Below the pieces are notes generated by a model that worked only from the letters and a program-made list of their open reading frames with translations, made no database searches and had not been told where the DNA came from. A stretch of DNA of 64,000 bases from Rickettsia bellii RML369-C (GTDB taxonomy: Bacteria; Pseudomonadota; Alphaproteobacteria; Rickettsiales; Rickettsiaceae), in contig NC_007940.1 in assembly GCF_000012385.1 (NCBI RefSeq), positions 310,001 to 374,000 on the forward strand. Reading direction: 5' to 3'. Made by a program: the position numbers and the translations under genes. Positions 44,884 to 55,532 of this stretch are shown in pieces (positions within the stretch are counted from its first letter, which is position 1; each line of letters begins with the position of its first letter).

Positions 44884-46532
44884 TTAACTGTTAAAAAACC
44901 TCTTGATTTTCAGCTTATCTTCTTTAGATAAGTCGGGCTTAAACCTGTATATGTCCTTTTTATTTGAGCTTTCGGGTTTGTATTTAAATTCACCTTTAGT
45001 GGTTTTAACTGTAGCTATTTGATCTGAATAATCGAAACCTTTAGGCAAGCTAACCTCAATGAGTTTATTACCATTTCTAAGCCCTGCTTTATAAGCATTG
45101 CTTTCTATATCAATACCTTTGATTATTCCCTCATCAAACGATGTTTTAATATCAAAACCTAAATCACAAAATGGTATTTTTATTTTTTCAATTGGTAAAA
45201 CATTCATTAAATCACTCAAATCTATAGTATTACCTTGCTCTATATATTCATCTATTCCTTTTGGAATATAATTTTTAATGATCTGTTTAAAATAATCTAT
45301 AGAAAATTCTTTTTGCTTTGTTGTTTTAAATAAATCAAGCATAACATTATCTAATGATTTGCTTTTATTATTTTCTTTAATAAGGTTATTTAAATAAACT
45401 GCAAAAACAAATCCACGATAATAAGGCAATTTACTTACGGCGTAATTTCTCCAAGAATCTTCTTCAATTTTGCTATTAGGTTCATTTATTACTGGTGATA
45501 AATAATAATCCTTAAAAAATTGGTTAAATTCTTCTACAAATTCTTCCACAGTTATAACTCCAGAACGCAAAGTCAAAACTCTAGAATAATAATCAGTAAA
45601 TCCTTCGCTCCACCAATAATTTAAATCTGAAGTATTACGTATTTTCTTACCTATCCAATTATGCAAATGCTCATGAGCAAGTAAAGTCGTATAATCCTGC
45701 TTATATTCAAACCTTGTGGAATAAAAGCGGTAAAACTATGAGTTAAGGCTATGCCGCCCATATGCATTGGTTGATCGCCCTCAACTAAACTTATTAAATA
45801 ATATGGAAAATCATTATCATGAAAAAATGCTCGCTGATCTTTAATAATTTTATCTGTATAATAAGCTATTTCTTGGTCTTTCAGATCAAATTGACCATAC
45901 ATTGATAAATAAACTGGATTTTTTTGATCTACTATTTTATAAAGCCTTAAATCCCCTGCCGCATAAATAGCATTAAATAGCTCATCTTGTTTAGCTTTAA
46001 ATTTTATATTTTTACTAAGGCCATAATCGGATATAGTTTGCCAAGCTTTGGGAATATTATTCCACTCAACATTATATTCTACTATATCCTCTTTCTTTAG
46101 ATCTTTAGGAGTAGCAAAAAGTCCCCAACCGGTTGAATGGATTAAATTTTGTCTAATTATTGTTTCATGAACATCTAAAGGGTTACTGGCTTTTTGGTAT
46201 ATCTCATAGCTAAAGCGAATGGTGTTAATTTTTCCTATATTAAAAATAGCTTCATTAGAGTTTTGATTTCTAAATTTTAATTTCCCGATCGGATATTCTA
46301 GCTTAACATTTTTGATTTGCTGATAGTAAGAAGCACTAGCCCAAGCATATGGTAAATCTAAAATAACTTCACCGTCGATATCGCCTATTATTTCCGTTTC
46401 AACCTTGATAGCAGAAACAGGACGATCATTTAAAGGGGTTATTTTATAATTTATCTGCCGATAAGTATTTGCTAGTACCAGAGTTGGAATTAGAATTATA
46501 GATATTATTAAAAATTTTTTTATTAGATTCAT
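44884..46532 (-). pseudogene. M61-family (glycyl aminopeptidase-like) metallopeptidase with PDZ domain, frameshifted
   Basis: The N-terminal frame (46532-45651) has a signal peptide ending VLA and an M61 N-domain, then GIALTHSFTAFIPQG. The C-terminal frame contains HNWIGKKI, WWSEGFTDYYSR and a PDZ-like end (GIDIESNAYKAGLRNGNKLI). In the second phase the junction reads EYKQDYTTLLAHEHLHNWIG, restoring the HEHLH zinc site. One T (plus-strand A run at 45709-45711) is missing. Total is about 550 codons, near family size. Without the shift, the zinc site is not made. Confidence 0.87.
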
Positions 46533-46671
46533 TTACGAAACTCATAGACCTAGTTAGCAAACCACGAGGTGATAGGGGAAAATGATCCACGCAAGCAATG
46601 CCGTCATGGGGTGAAAATGGTTAAGATTGATCCATATAACAACCTTTAAGCATAATGACAGATTTAGCATG

Positions 46672-48033
46672 TTAAGAACTACCTAACAATAATTTCAAAT
46701 CCTTTAAGTGAGCTATTGAAGATATGAAATCATGAGTTAAATTTTCTGACTTGGAACAAATAATATTATTAAACCCAAGCTTTAAAGCTTCTTTTATCCT
46801 TGCTTCCGCTTTGGCAGTTTTTCTTATTTCACCTGATAGGCTTATTTCACCAAAAAATACGCTATGCTCCGGTAGAGGCTTATTTGTAGCTGCGGAAATA
46901 AGGCTAGCTGCTACCGCTAAATCCGATGCAGGTTCGTTTATTTTAAGTCCGCCCGCAATACTTAAATATACTTCATAATTGGCAAGATTTAGTCCTATTC
47001 TGCTACTTAATACCGCAAGTATCATTGATAACCTGTTAACGTCCCAGCCGACAGCAGAGCGTCTAGGCGTTACCATATTTGACGGCACTATTAAAGCCTG
47101 CACTTCCATTAGCAGAGGTCTTGAACCTTCGATTCCGGCAAAAATTGCCGTACCTATTACATTCTGCTCTCGCTTCATTAAAAATAATTCGGATGGGTTA
47201 GTGACCTCAATAAGCCCGCTACTGCTCATTTCAAACACTCCTATTTCCCCAACTCCGCCAAAACGATTTTTATAAGAGCGTAAAATACGGAAATGGTTAT
47301 TATGATCGCCCTCGAAATATAGTACAGTATCAACTAAATGCTCAAGCAATTTAGGACCTGCTAACTGCCCATCTTTGGTTACGTGACAGCTAAGTAGAAT
47401 AATGATATTATTTTGCTTGGCATAATTAACAAGCTCATGAGCACATGTACGAATTTGGGAAACAGTACCAGGAGGGGAGGTTAATTCTCGTGTTGCGATT
47501 GTTTGAATAGAGTCAATAACCACTAAATCGATATTACCTTTATTCGCCTCAAGGCTTGCTATAATATCTTCTAAATTATTAGCAGCTAAAATATTTGTTT
47601 TATCATTAACTAAATCTAGTCTTAAAGCTCTTAGCTTTATCTGATCAAGCGACTCTTCACCTGTTATATATAAACATTTTACTTTTGAAGCAAAACTGCC
47701 GGCAACTAGCTGCAACAATAAGGTAGATTTTCCAATACCAGGATCGCCACCTATTAATATAGCAGAGCCAAGCACAAGCCCACCGCCTAGTACCCTATCT
47801 AACTCGCCAATTGGCGTAGAAATACGCACTTGATCCGTTACATTACTAGATAATTGTTCGAAATCTTGTTTACTTCCTATTTTGGCAATATTCTTATTTG
47901 AAATTACTTTTTCTTCAATAATACTACCCCATACCCCACAATCAAAGCACTGCCCCGACCATTTAGGGCTAGTATTCCCACAATTAGAACAAATATAGTG
48001 CTTTTTCTCTTTGGTCATGTTATTTCTCATCAA
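46672..48033 (-). CDS. radA: DNA repair protein RadA
   Basis: RadA is a RecA-like branch-migration ATPase. 453 residues: C4 zinc finger CSNCGNTSPKWSGQCFDC (about 14-31), Walker A GGDPGIGKSTLL, Walker B LVVIDSIQT, the RadA-specific KNRFG segment (SYKNRFGGVGEIGVFEM), and a C-terminal Lon-like domain (SDLAVAASLIS, GEISLSGEIR). It is intact. The neighbour downstream is the M61 pseudogene across a repeat-remnant spacer. Confidence 0.95.
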   Translation of the reverse strand: MMRNNMTKEKKHYICSNCGNTSPKWSGQCFDCGVWGSIIEEKVISNKNIAKIGSKQDFEQLSSNVTDQVRISTPIGELDRVLGGGLVLGSAILIGGDPGIGKSTLLLQLVAGSFASKVKCLYITGEESLDQIKLRALRLDLVNDKTNILAANNLEDIIASLEANKGNIDLVVIDSIQTIATRELTSPPGTVSQIRTCAHELVNYAKQNNIIILLSCHVTKDGQLAGPKLLEHLVDTVLYFEGDHNNHFRILRSYKNRFGGVGEIGVFEMSSSGLIEVTNPSELFLMKREQNVIGTAIFAGIEGSRPLLMEVQALIVPSNMVTPRRSAVGWDVNRLSMILAVLSSRIGLNLANYEVYLSIAGGLKINEPASDLAVAASLISAATNKPLPEHSVFFGEISLSGEIRKTAKAEARIKEALKLGFNNIICSKSENLTHDFISSIAHLKDLKLLLGSS

Positions 48034-48169
48034 GTAAAAATAATATAGTCAATTAAGAAAATAATTTCAATTTAAGAATTTATAAACGCTAGTATAGGAT
48101 AAGATTTTAAAAAACCTTATCCTATATTCATTCGTATTATAAAGATTGGGTTAATGCAGTTGAATTTAA

Positions 48170-50009
48170 TTATAAGCTGTAAGAAGAAGCATCCTTATTA
48201 TGTAGTGATTCACCGTAACTTTCTGCTTCTGATGCTCCTAAAATTGATACTCCATCATTTATAGGAGTTTTAGCTTCATCTTCTCTAGAAATTTCTAGAA
48301 AACTAAATATTTCTTTTTGCTTAGTATCCATGTTTTTATGAGAAAGTAGCATTTTAACTATCTCAGGTCTATTACTCTTGACCGCTCCATGTAAAGGAGT
48401 CTCTCCTTGGTTATCTTTTTCATTTACATCAATTTCTTCACGAAGAAGTAGCATTTCAATTATCTTATGGTTGTAACTACGTATAGCTTTATGTAAAGTA
48501 GTATCTCCATATTTATCTTTTTCATTGACATTAATATTTTCATAGGAAAGTAACATTTCAACTATTTCAGGGTTATTACTCTTGATAGCTAGATGTAAAG
48601 GAGAATTTCCTCCTAAATCTTTTGTATTAACTTCAAGATTTTTATAAGAAGTTAGGAATTTAACTACCTCACTTTTTCCCTGATCAATAGCTGCATGTAA
48701 AAGTGTATTACCATTTTTATCTTCTGCGTTAATATCAAACTCTTCAAGATTTATTAGATATCTGAATATGTCTTCATCAAAATTAACTATTACTTTATTA
48801 TCTACAGATCTAGAATAGAAATCTATTTTTTCTTCCATTAATGTTCGTATGATATCATTTTTATCAAAAAATGTAGCTATAGGAAAAATCTCTTTTCCTA
48901 ACTCTGTAACGTTTATAAATTGTATAAGATCATCTAATATAAATTCTATGAGTTCATATATTGTACTATCTTGACTTTCATGCAATCCCAATAATATCTT
49001 ACTTAATTCCTTGATAGTTACTTAAATTTTTGGTATCTTTTTCAAAGAATGCAGCTATTAGTTCTAACTCTTTTTTATCAAAATTATCTATTTTGCCAAG
49101 CTCAATAAGTTTTCTTAAAGTTAAAGGACAGATACCTGCAATAACGCATTCTATAAGTTTAAAATTAGATTTTATATCTATCTCATTTATTTTATATAAT
49201 TCTCTGCTTTCTATGTAGTTTATATCAATAAAGCTAATTTGTTTGTCACTAAGCAGTTTTAAAATATTATCTTTTAATAAATCCACTGATTTTTCGTCTG
49301 GTATATCCATTAAATCTTTTAATCCTTGTAAAGGCTTATCAGGATAAAAATTACGAGCTGCTTCAAATAGCTTTTTTACCAAAGAAACTCCATCATCATC
49401 AGTCATATGACTATGCTCTGCTAAGGTGCATAGTAAGTCATAATTACTTAAATAAGGTTCTATTTCTTCTTTTGTCACTATTCCTTCTTTTACTAATTTA
49501 TGTTCTTCAACATTAGTTACCTCTTTTCTTCCTCTTAAATTACTTTGCTGTTTTTGTAAGTTTTGAAAGTTTTGTTTGTTAAGATCTTGAAGAGAGGTTT
49601 TATACTCATTAATTAAAGCTTTTTTTTCTTCAATAGAAGTAATTTGATTTAACTTATTTAAATATTTTTTTTCTAATTCAGTACTTGAACCTATATTTTC
49701 TAGAATTTCACTTTCTATCAATTCTGCAGTTTGTTTACATATTTTTTTTTGCTCTTCTTGATTAAAAGCTTGCCTTTTCTTTTGTTCTGCTAGTAATTGA
49801 TTAATTTCTGTAATTTCTTCATCTATTTCTGGGTAATTGTCTTTTGTTTGAATTGAGTCGTTGCTTGATATTTGCTCTGCAATATGTTTAATAGCCTCTT
49901 TTTGTTTATCATATTCTAGTGGATATATATCTTGTATTATTGATTCTAAATTTCCTTCAATTATAGAATAAAGTTCTTTAGCTGGTAATAAGTTAACTTT
50001 TGCTTCCAT
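48170..50009 (-). pseudogene. Ankyrin-repeat protein, copy 1, split by a frameshift
   Basis: Two frames, 50009-48999 and 48991-48170, match the N- and C-terminal parts of the neighbouring 719-residue paralogue. The first ends NLSNYQGIK at 48999. In another phase the text continues ELSKILLGLHESQDS into the second frame, so one indel near 49003 split a single gene. The N-terminal half (about 330 residues) has EEHKLVKEGIVTKEEIEPYL and is coiled and helical. The C-terminal half has four ankyrin repeats (NGNTLLHAAIDQGKSEVVKF and three more). Rickettsial ankyrin proteins are often secreted effectors. No signal peptide is seen. Confidence 0.82.
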
Positions 50010-50422
50010 ATTAATACTTTATTAAAATTTTTAATGTATTTTAATAAATAATTATTAATTTGTCAATAATTTGTGTTGAGTAAATTAAAGGATATCGTTT
50101 AAAAGTGCTGTTACGTGAATTAGCTCAGCTAATGTTACCCCGTGGCTTGACCTATAGTACCGGACTGTTTTAAAAAAGTGTTATATTTTATTCAGGTGTG
50201 GGTGACCTTATATGTCATTCCCGTCGTTGCTAAGAATGACATAGAAGCTATGCGATAATACTCGGCAGGCAAATGACATAATCATATTATAACATTTTTA
50301 TAGTATTACCTCAAATAGAATGATAGCATATATAAAATATTATATAATTTCAAGGAAATCTTTAGTTTATTTTAGTACTTAAAAATATACTATTAATTAC
50401 ATGAGTTGCTTATAAAAAAATA
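50010..50422. other. Spacer between the two ankyrin genes
   Basis: 413 bases without a gene. The first 60 bases repeat the leader of the second ankyrin gene (TTAATACTTTATTAAAAT, TAATTATTAATTTGTCAATA), so the promoter was duplicated with the gene. At 50154-50213 there is a 60-base fragment repeated at 60552-60609 (both contain TTATATTTTATTCAGGTG). A type B hairpin follows at 50214-50240 (GTCATTCCCGTCGTTGC, AAGAATGAC). Confidence 0.7.
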
Positions 50423-52582
50423 TTACAAGCCATAACTTTCTTGATCTTCTTCTAATCCGCCTAAAACAGATGTATCTAGTTCTATATTAGAAATCGGCAC
50501 AGAATCGTCTTGCACTTCTTCCTTAAGCTTAGCTTCATGTAAACGTAAAATTTCGGCTATTTCAGTTTTGTTGAGATTAATCTTTGGATGAGAAAGCAAT
50601 AATTTAAGTGCTGTATCGTTACTGTTATTAATTACTAATTCTAAAGGAGTTCCATACTGATTTTTTTCACTAACTTCAATATTTTTATGAGAAAGTAGTG
50701 CTTGAATCATTTGATCATTATGGTCAATAATAGCTAATTGTAAAGGAGTAAGCCCATGTTGGTTTTCTTCATTGACATTAATATCTGGACGAAGAAGTAA
50801 TGTTTGAAATACCTCATAGCTATTATAAATACTCCATTCTAAGGGAGTATACCCATCCTGATTTTTTTGATTAATATCTAGATGAGGCATCAGCACTTTA
50901 AATATTTCTAATTTATTACATATAATAACCCAATCTAAAGACGTATATCCCAGCTGATCTTTTTCATTAAATTTAATATCTGGATGAGAAAGCAATAATT
51001 TCACTATTTCAAGTTTATCACCATTAATAGCTTGCTGTAAAGGAGTTGTTTGATACTGGTTTTTTTGGTTAATCTCAAGACTTTTACAAGAAAGCAATAA
51101 TTTCACTATTTCAAGTTTATCATCATTAATAGCTTGCTCTAAAATAGTAAATCCATAGATGTTTTTCTTATTAACTTCGATATTTTCATGAGAAAGTAGT
51201 TTTTTTACTATATCTAGTTTATTAAACGTAATAGCATAATCTAATAAAGTACCACCATTCTCATCGTGTTCATTGATATTTAATCCTTTAAAACTGAGCA
51301 GGTAATCTAATATTTCTTTATTATCAGAAGTAAAATTGATGTATAAAGCTTTAATTAAAGTGCTAGAAGAAATCTCAATTTTTGTTTCTATTATTTGCTT
51401 TATTATATTTATATTTTGGTAGTATGTAGCAGTAAAAAGAAGCTCTTCTGCTACATCTATTATATTTATAAATTGCATGAGATCATCCAATTTATAAGCT
51501 TTACTTGCATGGAATGTTAATAGCAGCTTACCTACTTTACTGGATAATTTTGTTTCTTGATGCTTATTTAAAGTATCAGCATCTTTTTCAAAAAGTGCTA
51601 CTACTAGCTCTAACTCTTTTTTATCAAAGCTCTCAATTTTACCGGTTTCAATAAGTTTTTTTAAAGTTACACGACAATCGCCTGAAATAACGCAGTCTAA
51701 AATTTTAAAATTAGACTTTATCTTTATTTCATTTATTTTATGTAATTCTTCACTTTCTACATTATTTATATCAGCAAAGCTAATTTGTTTATGGTTAAGT
51801 AATTCTAAAATATTACTACTATTTGTACCTACTAAATCGTTTACTTTTTTGTATGATAACTCCATTAACTCTTTTAACTCTTGTGTGGAATTATTCGGGT
51901 AAAAATTACGAGCTATTTCAAACAGCTTTTTAACTAGAGGAATATCTTGGTCATCATCTAGATATATATATTCTACTAAGGTGTTTAGCAAAGGATAGTT
52001 ACTTAAATAAGGTTCTATCTCTTCTTTTGTTACTATTCCTTCTTTTACTAATTTATGTTCTTCAACATTAGTTATTTCTCTATTACCTCTTAGATCTTCT
52101 TGCTTTTTCTGGAAATCTTGAGCTATTTGCTTATTAAAAGCTTCAATTTCTAGTTTGTGTTGATCAATTATGATTTTCTTTTCATCAGACGAAGTAGCTT
52201 GATTTAACTTATCTAAATATTTTTTTTCTAATTCTGTAGTTGGTTCTAATTTGGTAGTTTGTTCTATATTTTTTAAAAACCCATCTTTTATCAATTCTGA
52301 GGTTTTCTTATATATATTATTTTCTTCTTCTTTAGGAATTTCTTTATATTTACAATAATCTATAATTGCCTGATTAATTTCCTCAATTTCTTCGTCTAAT
52401 TCTGGGTAATCACTATTTTTTTGAATTGAGCCGCTGCTTGCTATTTGTTCTACAATATAGCTAATAGTAATTTCCTGCTTATTATATTCTAAGGGAAATA
52501 TATTTTGCACTATTGATTTTAAGTTTATTAAAATTGTCCCATATAGTTCTTGGGAAATTGATAAATTATCTTGTTCTTTCAT
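50423..52582 (-). CDS. Ankyrin-repeat protein, copy 2 (719 residues)
   Basis: The N-terminal 350 residues are homologous to copy 1, including EEHKLVKEGIVTKEEIEPYL SNY and ELHKINEIKIKSNFKILDCV. From about 420 there are eight or nine ankyrin repeats (GGTLLDYAITFNKLDIVKKL, GFTILEQAINDDKLEIVKLL, TTPLQQAINGDKLEIVKLLL and others). The tail LEEDQESYGL resembles copy 1's end. A long Glu/Lys-rich helix (about 60-170) may be a coiled coil. It is intact. No signal peptide is seen, so a type I or IV route would be needed for export. Host-protein binding is inferred from the family. Confidence 0.85.
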   Translation of the reverse strand: MKEQDNLSISQELYGTILINLKSIVQNIFPLEYNKQEITISYIVEQIASSGSIQKNSDYPELDEEIEEINQAIIDYCKYKEIPKEEENNIYKKTSELIKDGFLKNIEQTTKLEPTTELEKKYLDKLNQATSSDEKKIIIDQHKLEIEAFNKQIAQDFQKKQEDLRGNREITNVEEHKLVKEGIVTKEEIEPYLSNYPLLNTLVEYIYLDDDQDIPLVKKLFEIARNFYPNNSTQELKELMELSYKKVNDLVGTNSSNILELLNHKQISFADINNVESEELHKINEIKIKSNFKILDCVISGDCRVTLKKLIETGKIESFDKKELELVVALFEKDADTLNKHQETKLSSKVGKLLLTFHASKAYKLDDLMQFINIIDVAEELLFTATYYQNINIIKQIIETKIEISSSTLIKALYINFTSDNKEILDYLLSFKGLNINEHDENGGTLLDYAITFNKLDIVKKLLSHENIEVNKKNIYGFTILEQAINDDKLEIVKLLLSCKSLEINQKNQYQTTPLQQAINGDKLEIVKLLLSHPDIKFNEKDQLGYTSLDWVIICNKLEIFKVLMPHLDINQKNQDGYTPLEWSIYNSYEVFQTLLLRPDINVNEENQHGLTPLQLAIIDHNDQMIQALLSHKNIEVSEKNQYGTPLELVINNSNDTALKLLLSHPKINLNKTEIAEILRLHEAKLKEEVQDDSVPISNIELDTSVLGGLEEDQESYGL

Positions 52583-52891
52583 ATTAATACTTTATTAAAA
52601 TCCCGGTATATTTTAATAAATAATTATTAATTTGTCAATAATTTATTAACTATTTGAGATAGGATAGATTAAGGGATGTCGCTCGTTAATCAAAAAATAC
52701 TCTATATGTCATTTCCGCAGAGGCTTTGCCTGCGTGGATCATTTTTCTCTGTCATACTAGCTAACTTGATCGCAGGATCTTGTGCCATAGAATGTGTCCT
52801 GAGATACCGCAGTCAAGCTAGCTAGTATGACAAACTTTTTCCTAGATTCCTGCTTCCGCAGGAATGACATATAGAGATGCAGTAAAATTAG
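52583..52891. other. Spacer upstream of ankyrin copy 2
   Basis: 309 bases without a gene. The first 60 are the ankyrin promoter-leader duplicate. A diverged palindrome lies at 52751-52831: arms GTCATACTAGCTAACTTGAT and CAAGCTAGCTAGTATGAC, with CAGGATCTTG inside. A type B half (CTAGATTCCTGCTTCCGCAG, GAATGAC) runs to about 52870. Confidence 0.7.
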
Positions 52892-53470
52892 TCAAGCAGC
52901 TAGATAACAATTATACTTCAAAACCAACAATTTAGTATTACCATACAATTTCTCACGTATAATTTCGATATTTTCGTCTAAAACATAATCATCTGTTTTA
53001 GCCATTTCAACGACTATTATGGCGTCTGTATTAAGCCAGTTATTCTTTATAAGCAGCTTCATTACTTTCGTCACTATTTTATTATGATAAGGGGGGTCAA
53101 CGAAGACGAGATCAAAAGCTGTGTTTGCTTTTGGCAGATTTAAGGCATTAATATTAACGAGATTAACTTTATTATGAATATTTAAGGTTTTAGCAAATTC
53201 TTCTGCTATTTTTAATGAAAATGCATCGATATCAATTAAAGTAGCAAAACCTGCTCCCCTTGATAGACTCTCAAAAGCAAGGCTACCGCTACCAGCAAAT
53301 AAATCTAGTACTTTAATATTTTCATTGAATAATTTATTACCTATAAACTCACCGGAAGTTAATATGCTAAATATTGCTTCCTTAAGTTTGCCAGTAGAGG
53401 GACGATATTTAATATTTTTAGCAATAGGTATTTTCTGATTTTGAAATTTACCTGATATTATTTTTAACAC
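52892..53470 (-). CDS. rsmD: 16S rRNA (guanine966-N2)-methyltransferase RsmD
   Basis: 192 residues. Class I methyltransferase with SAM loop VLDLFAGSGSLAFESLSRGA and catalytic LVFVDPPYHNK (DPPY, N-methylation of a base amino group). N-terminal IISGKFQNQKIPI and RPSTGKLKEAIFSIL are RsmD-type. It overlaps the end of the upstream pseudouridine synthase gene by seven bases, forming an rRNA-modification pair. Confidence 0.93.
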   Translation of the reverse strand: MLKIISGKFQNQKIPIAKNIKYRPSTGKLKEAIFSILTSGEFIGNKLFNENIKVLDLFAGSGSLAFESLSRGAGFATLIDIDAFSLKIAEEFAKTLNIHNKVNLVNINALNLPKANTAFDLVFVDPPYHNKIVTKVMKLLIKNNWLNTDAIIVVEMAKTDDYVLDENIEIIREKLYGNTKLLVLKYNCYLAA

Positions 53471-54153
53471 TTATATAATTTTTTAGTTACTTCTCGGTAT
53501 TCATTCGGCTTAAGATTATCAAGTTTAAAATCACCATACTCAGTTCTAATTAGCTTATTAACTTTTAATCCAAAATGCTCGAATATTCTTCTAATTTCCC
53601 GATTTTTGCCCTCAAACAAAATAACTTCAAGCCATGAGTTAGTGGAGTTTTTCCTAAGCAACTTTATTGATTGCGGATTATAAAATATTCCGTCAATTTC
53701 TAAATTTTTATAATTACTTTTTAATAGAGGATCAGGATTTCCATAAGCTCTAACATGATATACTCGTTTTAACTTGCTTGAGGGTAACTCAAACTGCCGA
53801 GCTAAATCACCATTATTGGTTAGTAATAATAAACCTTCACTATTTAAATCTAACCTACCTATTGAAATTACCCGAGGTAAACCTGTTAATTGTTCGAATA
53901 CGGTTTTACGGGATAGCGGATCTTTATGGGTGGTAATTAAACCAACAGGCTTGTAGTAAATCCATAGCCTTGATTTTTGAGAAGAGGTAATTAAAGAGCC
54001 TGATACTTCAACTTGATTATCAGTATCAACATTTGTAGCAGGCGAGGTAACTATAATGCCATTTACTTTCACTTGCCCATCAAGAATTAGTTTTTCGGCA
54101 TCTCGTCTAGAACAAATTCCGGCATTGCTGATTAATTTAGCTAATCTCTGCAC
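53464..54153 (-). CDS. rRNA pseudouridine synthase, RsuA/RluB family
   Basis: 229 residues. N-terminal S4 RNA-binding domain (RLAKLISNAGICSRRDAEKL, GQVKVNGIIV) followed by a catalytic domain with IGRLDLNSEGLLLLTNNGD (catalytic Asp). C-terminal GKNREIRRIFEHFGLKVNKL completes it. Closest to RluB (23S rRNA uridine 2605) by organisation, but RsuA-type substrates cannot be excluded. Overlaps rsmD. Confidence 0.9.
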   Translation of the reverse strand: MQRLAKLISNAGICSRRDAEKLILDGQVKVNGIIVTSPATNVDTDNQVEVSGSLITSSQKSRLWIYYKPVGLITTHKDPLSRKTVFEQLTGLPRVISIGRLDLNSEGLLLLTNNGDLARQFELPSSKLKRVYHVRAYGNPDPLLKSNYKNLEIDGIFYNPQSIKLLRKNSTNSWLEVILFEGKNREIRRIFEHFGLKVNKLIRTEYGDFKLDNLKPNEYREVTKKLYKC

Positions 54154-54201
54154 TTTATTATTTTTTTAGGCTCATGATTCTGATGTCACACAATAAATAA
54201 T

Positions 54202-54885
54202 CTAATTTACGGCTAGCTTATATTTTAAATTCACTAGTTTTATATGACAGTTGATACTACATTTATTGTTTGCTACCTTAGTAGAAGAAGGTTTTTTAGA
54301 ACTTTTAGCCAAGGTTTTATTTGAGGATTTATTTACTTTAATATTCTTCAAAAACTTTTCGGTTTCAGCATGTAAATATTCTATTTTTACTTTAGCTAAA
54401 CCTTGCTTTTTAAAAGCTAAAACTTCTGCTGCTTTTGCAGATACATCTATTATACGATTCGGCTTAAAAGGTCCACGGTCATTAACCATTAAAATTACTG
54501 ATTTATTATTAGTTTTGTTAGTTACTTTAACTAAACATGGAAGAGGGAGAGTTTTGTGAGCAGCTGTTAATAAATTCTTATTAAACATATCCCCATTAGC
54601 AGTTTTTTTACCATGGAACTTGTCGCCGCCTCCACCATACCAAGAAGCATAGCCTGTTTCAGTAAAGCTTTTTGGAGCATTAGGTTTATAAGTTTTTCCC
54701 TTTATTTTATATTGGCTACCAACCTTATAATACCCTTTATAAACTAAATTATGGGGATCGTCTTTTGATAGTTCTTTATGTGAATGCTTACGAGAACATG
54801 GTGTTTTTTTTGAATTATTACAACCACTTAAGAAAAAACAATAAAAGATTAATAAAATTAGTAAAACAAATTTATGATTCATCAC
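54202..54885 (-). CDS. rlpA: RlpA-like septal lipoprotein / lytic transglycosylase
   Basis: RlpA family with a double-psi beta-barrel; some members cleave denuded glycan strands at division sites. 227 residues: lipobox FLSGC (about 18-22), [38 protein letters not shown] and [16 protein letters not shown], with the catalytic Asp and the Glu/Asp-type residues in the barrel present. The C-terminal SPOR domain of enterobacterial RlpA is absent and replaced by a basic Ser/Lys tail. It starts 14 bases inside the BON gene. Confidence 0.9.
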   Translation of the reverse strand: MMNHKFVLLILLIFYCFFLSGCNNSKKTPCSRKHSHKELSKDDPHNLVYKGYYKVGSQYKIKGKTYKPNAPKSFTETGYASWYGGGGDKFHGKKTANGDMFNKNLLTAAHKTLPLPCLVKVTNKTNNKSVILMVNDRGPFKPNRIIDVSAKAAEVLAFKKQGLAKVKIEYLHAETEKFLKNIKVNKSSNKTLAKSSKKPSSTKVANNKCSINCHIKLVNLKYKLAVN

Positions 54886-55483
54886 CCTCAGTGTTACTAT
54901 TAAAATTATCTACTATTTTAGCATAACACACAACTTTTTCAACACCTTTTATTTTTGAGGCAAGATCAGCAAAGTTTTCTAGCTCTTCTTCTGACCTTGC
55001 AACCCCGAATAAATAAACCACGTTATCTACTGTTAAAACAGTATAATTAGCAAATTTAATATCCTTTCTGACTAGATTCTTAGCTTTAATCTGTGCTGTT
55101 ATCATACTATCTCTAGTATATTGTGCTAAGTCAAAGTGATTGCTGTTTTTACTTACCTTTAACTCATTAATTACTTCAGTTACGCCTTTTTGATTCCAAG
55201 CAATCTCTACTGCTTTCAACGCATCTTCCTCTTTCTGAATATTTCCTGTTAAGAGCACTCTTCTTTCAGATACTTCAACTTTGATCTTAGCCCCTAACTC
55301 CTTAAAATTATTTTTTACTAAATCAGCTTTAATACCGGCTGAAATTCTTGAATCATTTAATGTTCCAGATATTGGCTGATCTTTTGAAGCAACAATACCA
55401 GTAGTAGTTGCTGCGGTAAAAATAGCCGGTAAACAACCTGAAAGATTAAAGGCTAGAGCTATGAAAACTAAAATTCTTAACAT
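54872..55483 (-). CDS. BON-domain lipoprotein (DolP/OsmY-like)
   Basis: 203 residues with lipobox LSGC (about 14-17), followed by two BON domains: about 45-112 ([40 protein letters not shown]) and about 120-190 ([40 protein letters not shown]). DolP-type proteins protect the outer membrane and sit at division sites. It overlaps rlpA by 14 bases, consistent with a joint envelope role. Confidence 0.88.
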   Translation of the reverse strand: MLRILVFIALAFNLSGCLPAIFTAATTTGIVASKDQPISGTLNDSRISAGIKADLVKNNFKELGAKIKVEVSERRVLLTGNIQKEEDALKAVEIAWNQKGVTEVINELKVSKNSNHFDLAQYTRDSMITAQIKAKNLVRKDIKFANYTVLTVDNVVYLFGVARSEEELENFADLASKIKGVEKVVCYAKIVDNFNSNTEGDES

Positions 55484-55532
55484 AGTATTATTAATAAATG
55501 AAAAGTTGGAAAAGTCGGTAGAAGAGTATATA

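Noticed and set aside
50108..50130. GAATTAGCTCAGCTAATG resembling a tRNA start
   Set aside because: It forms only a small hairpin, and no cloverleaf can be drawn. No tRNA or rRNA gene was found anywhere in the window.
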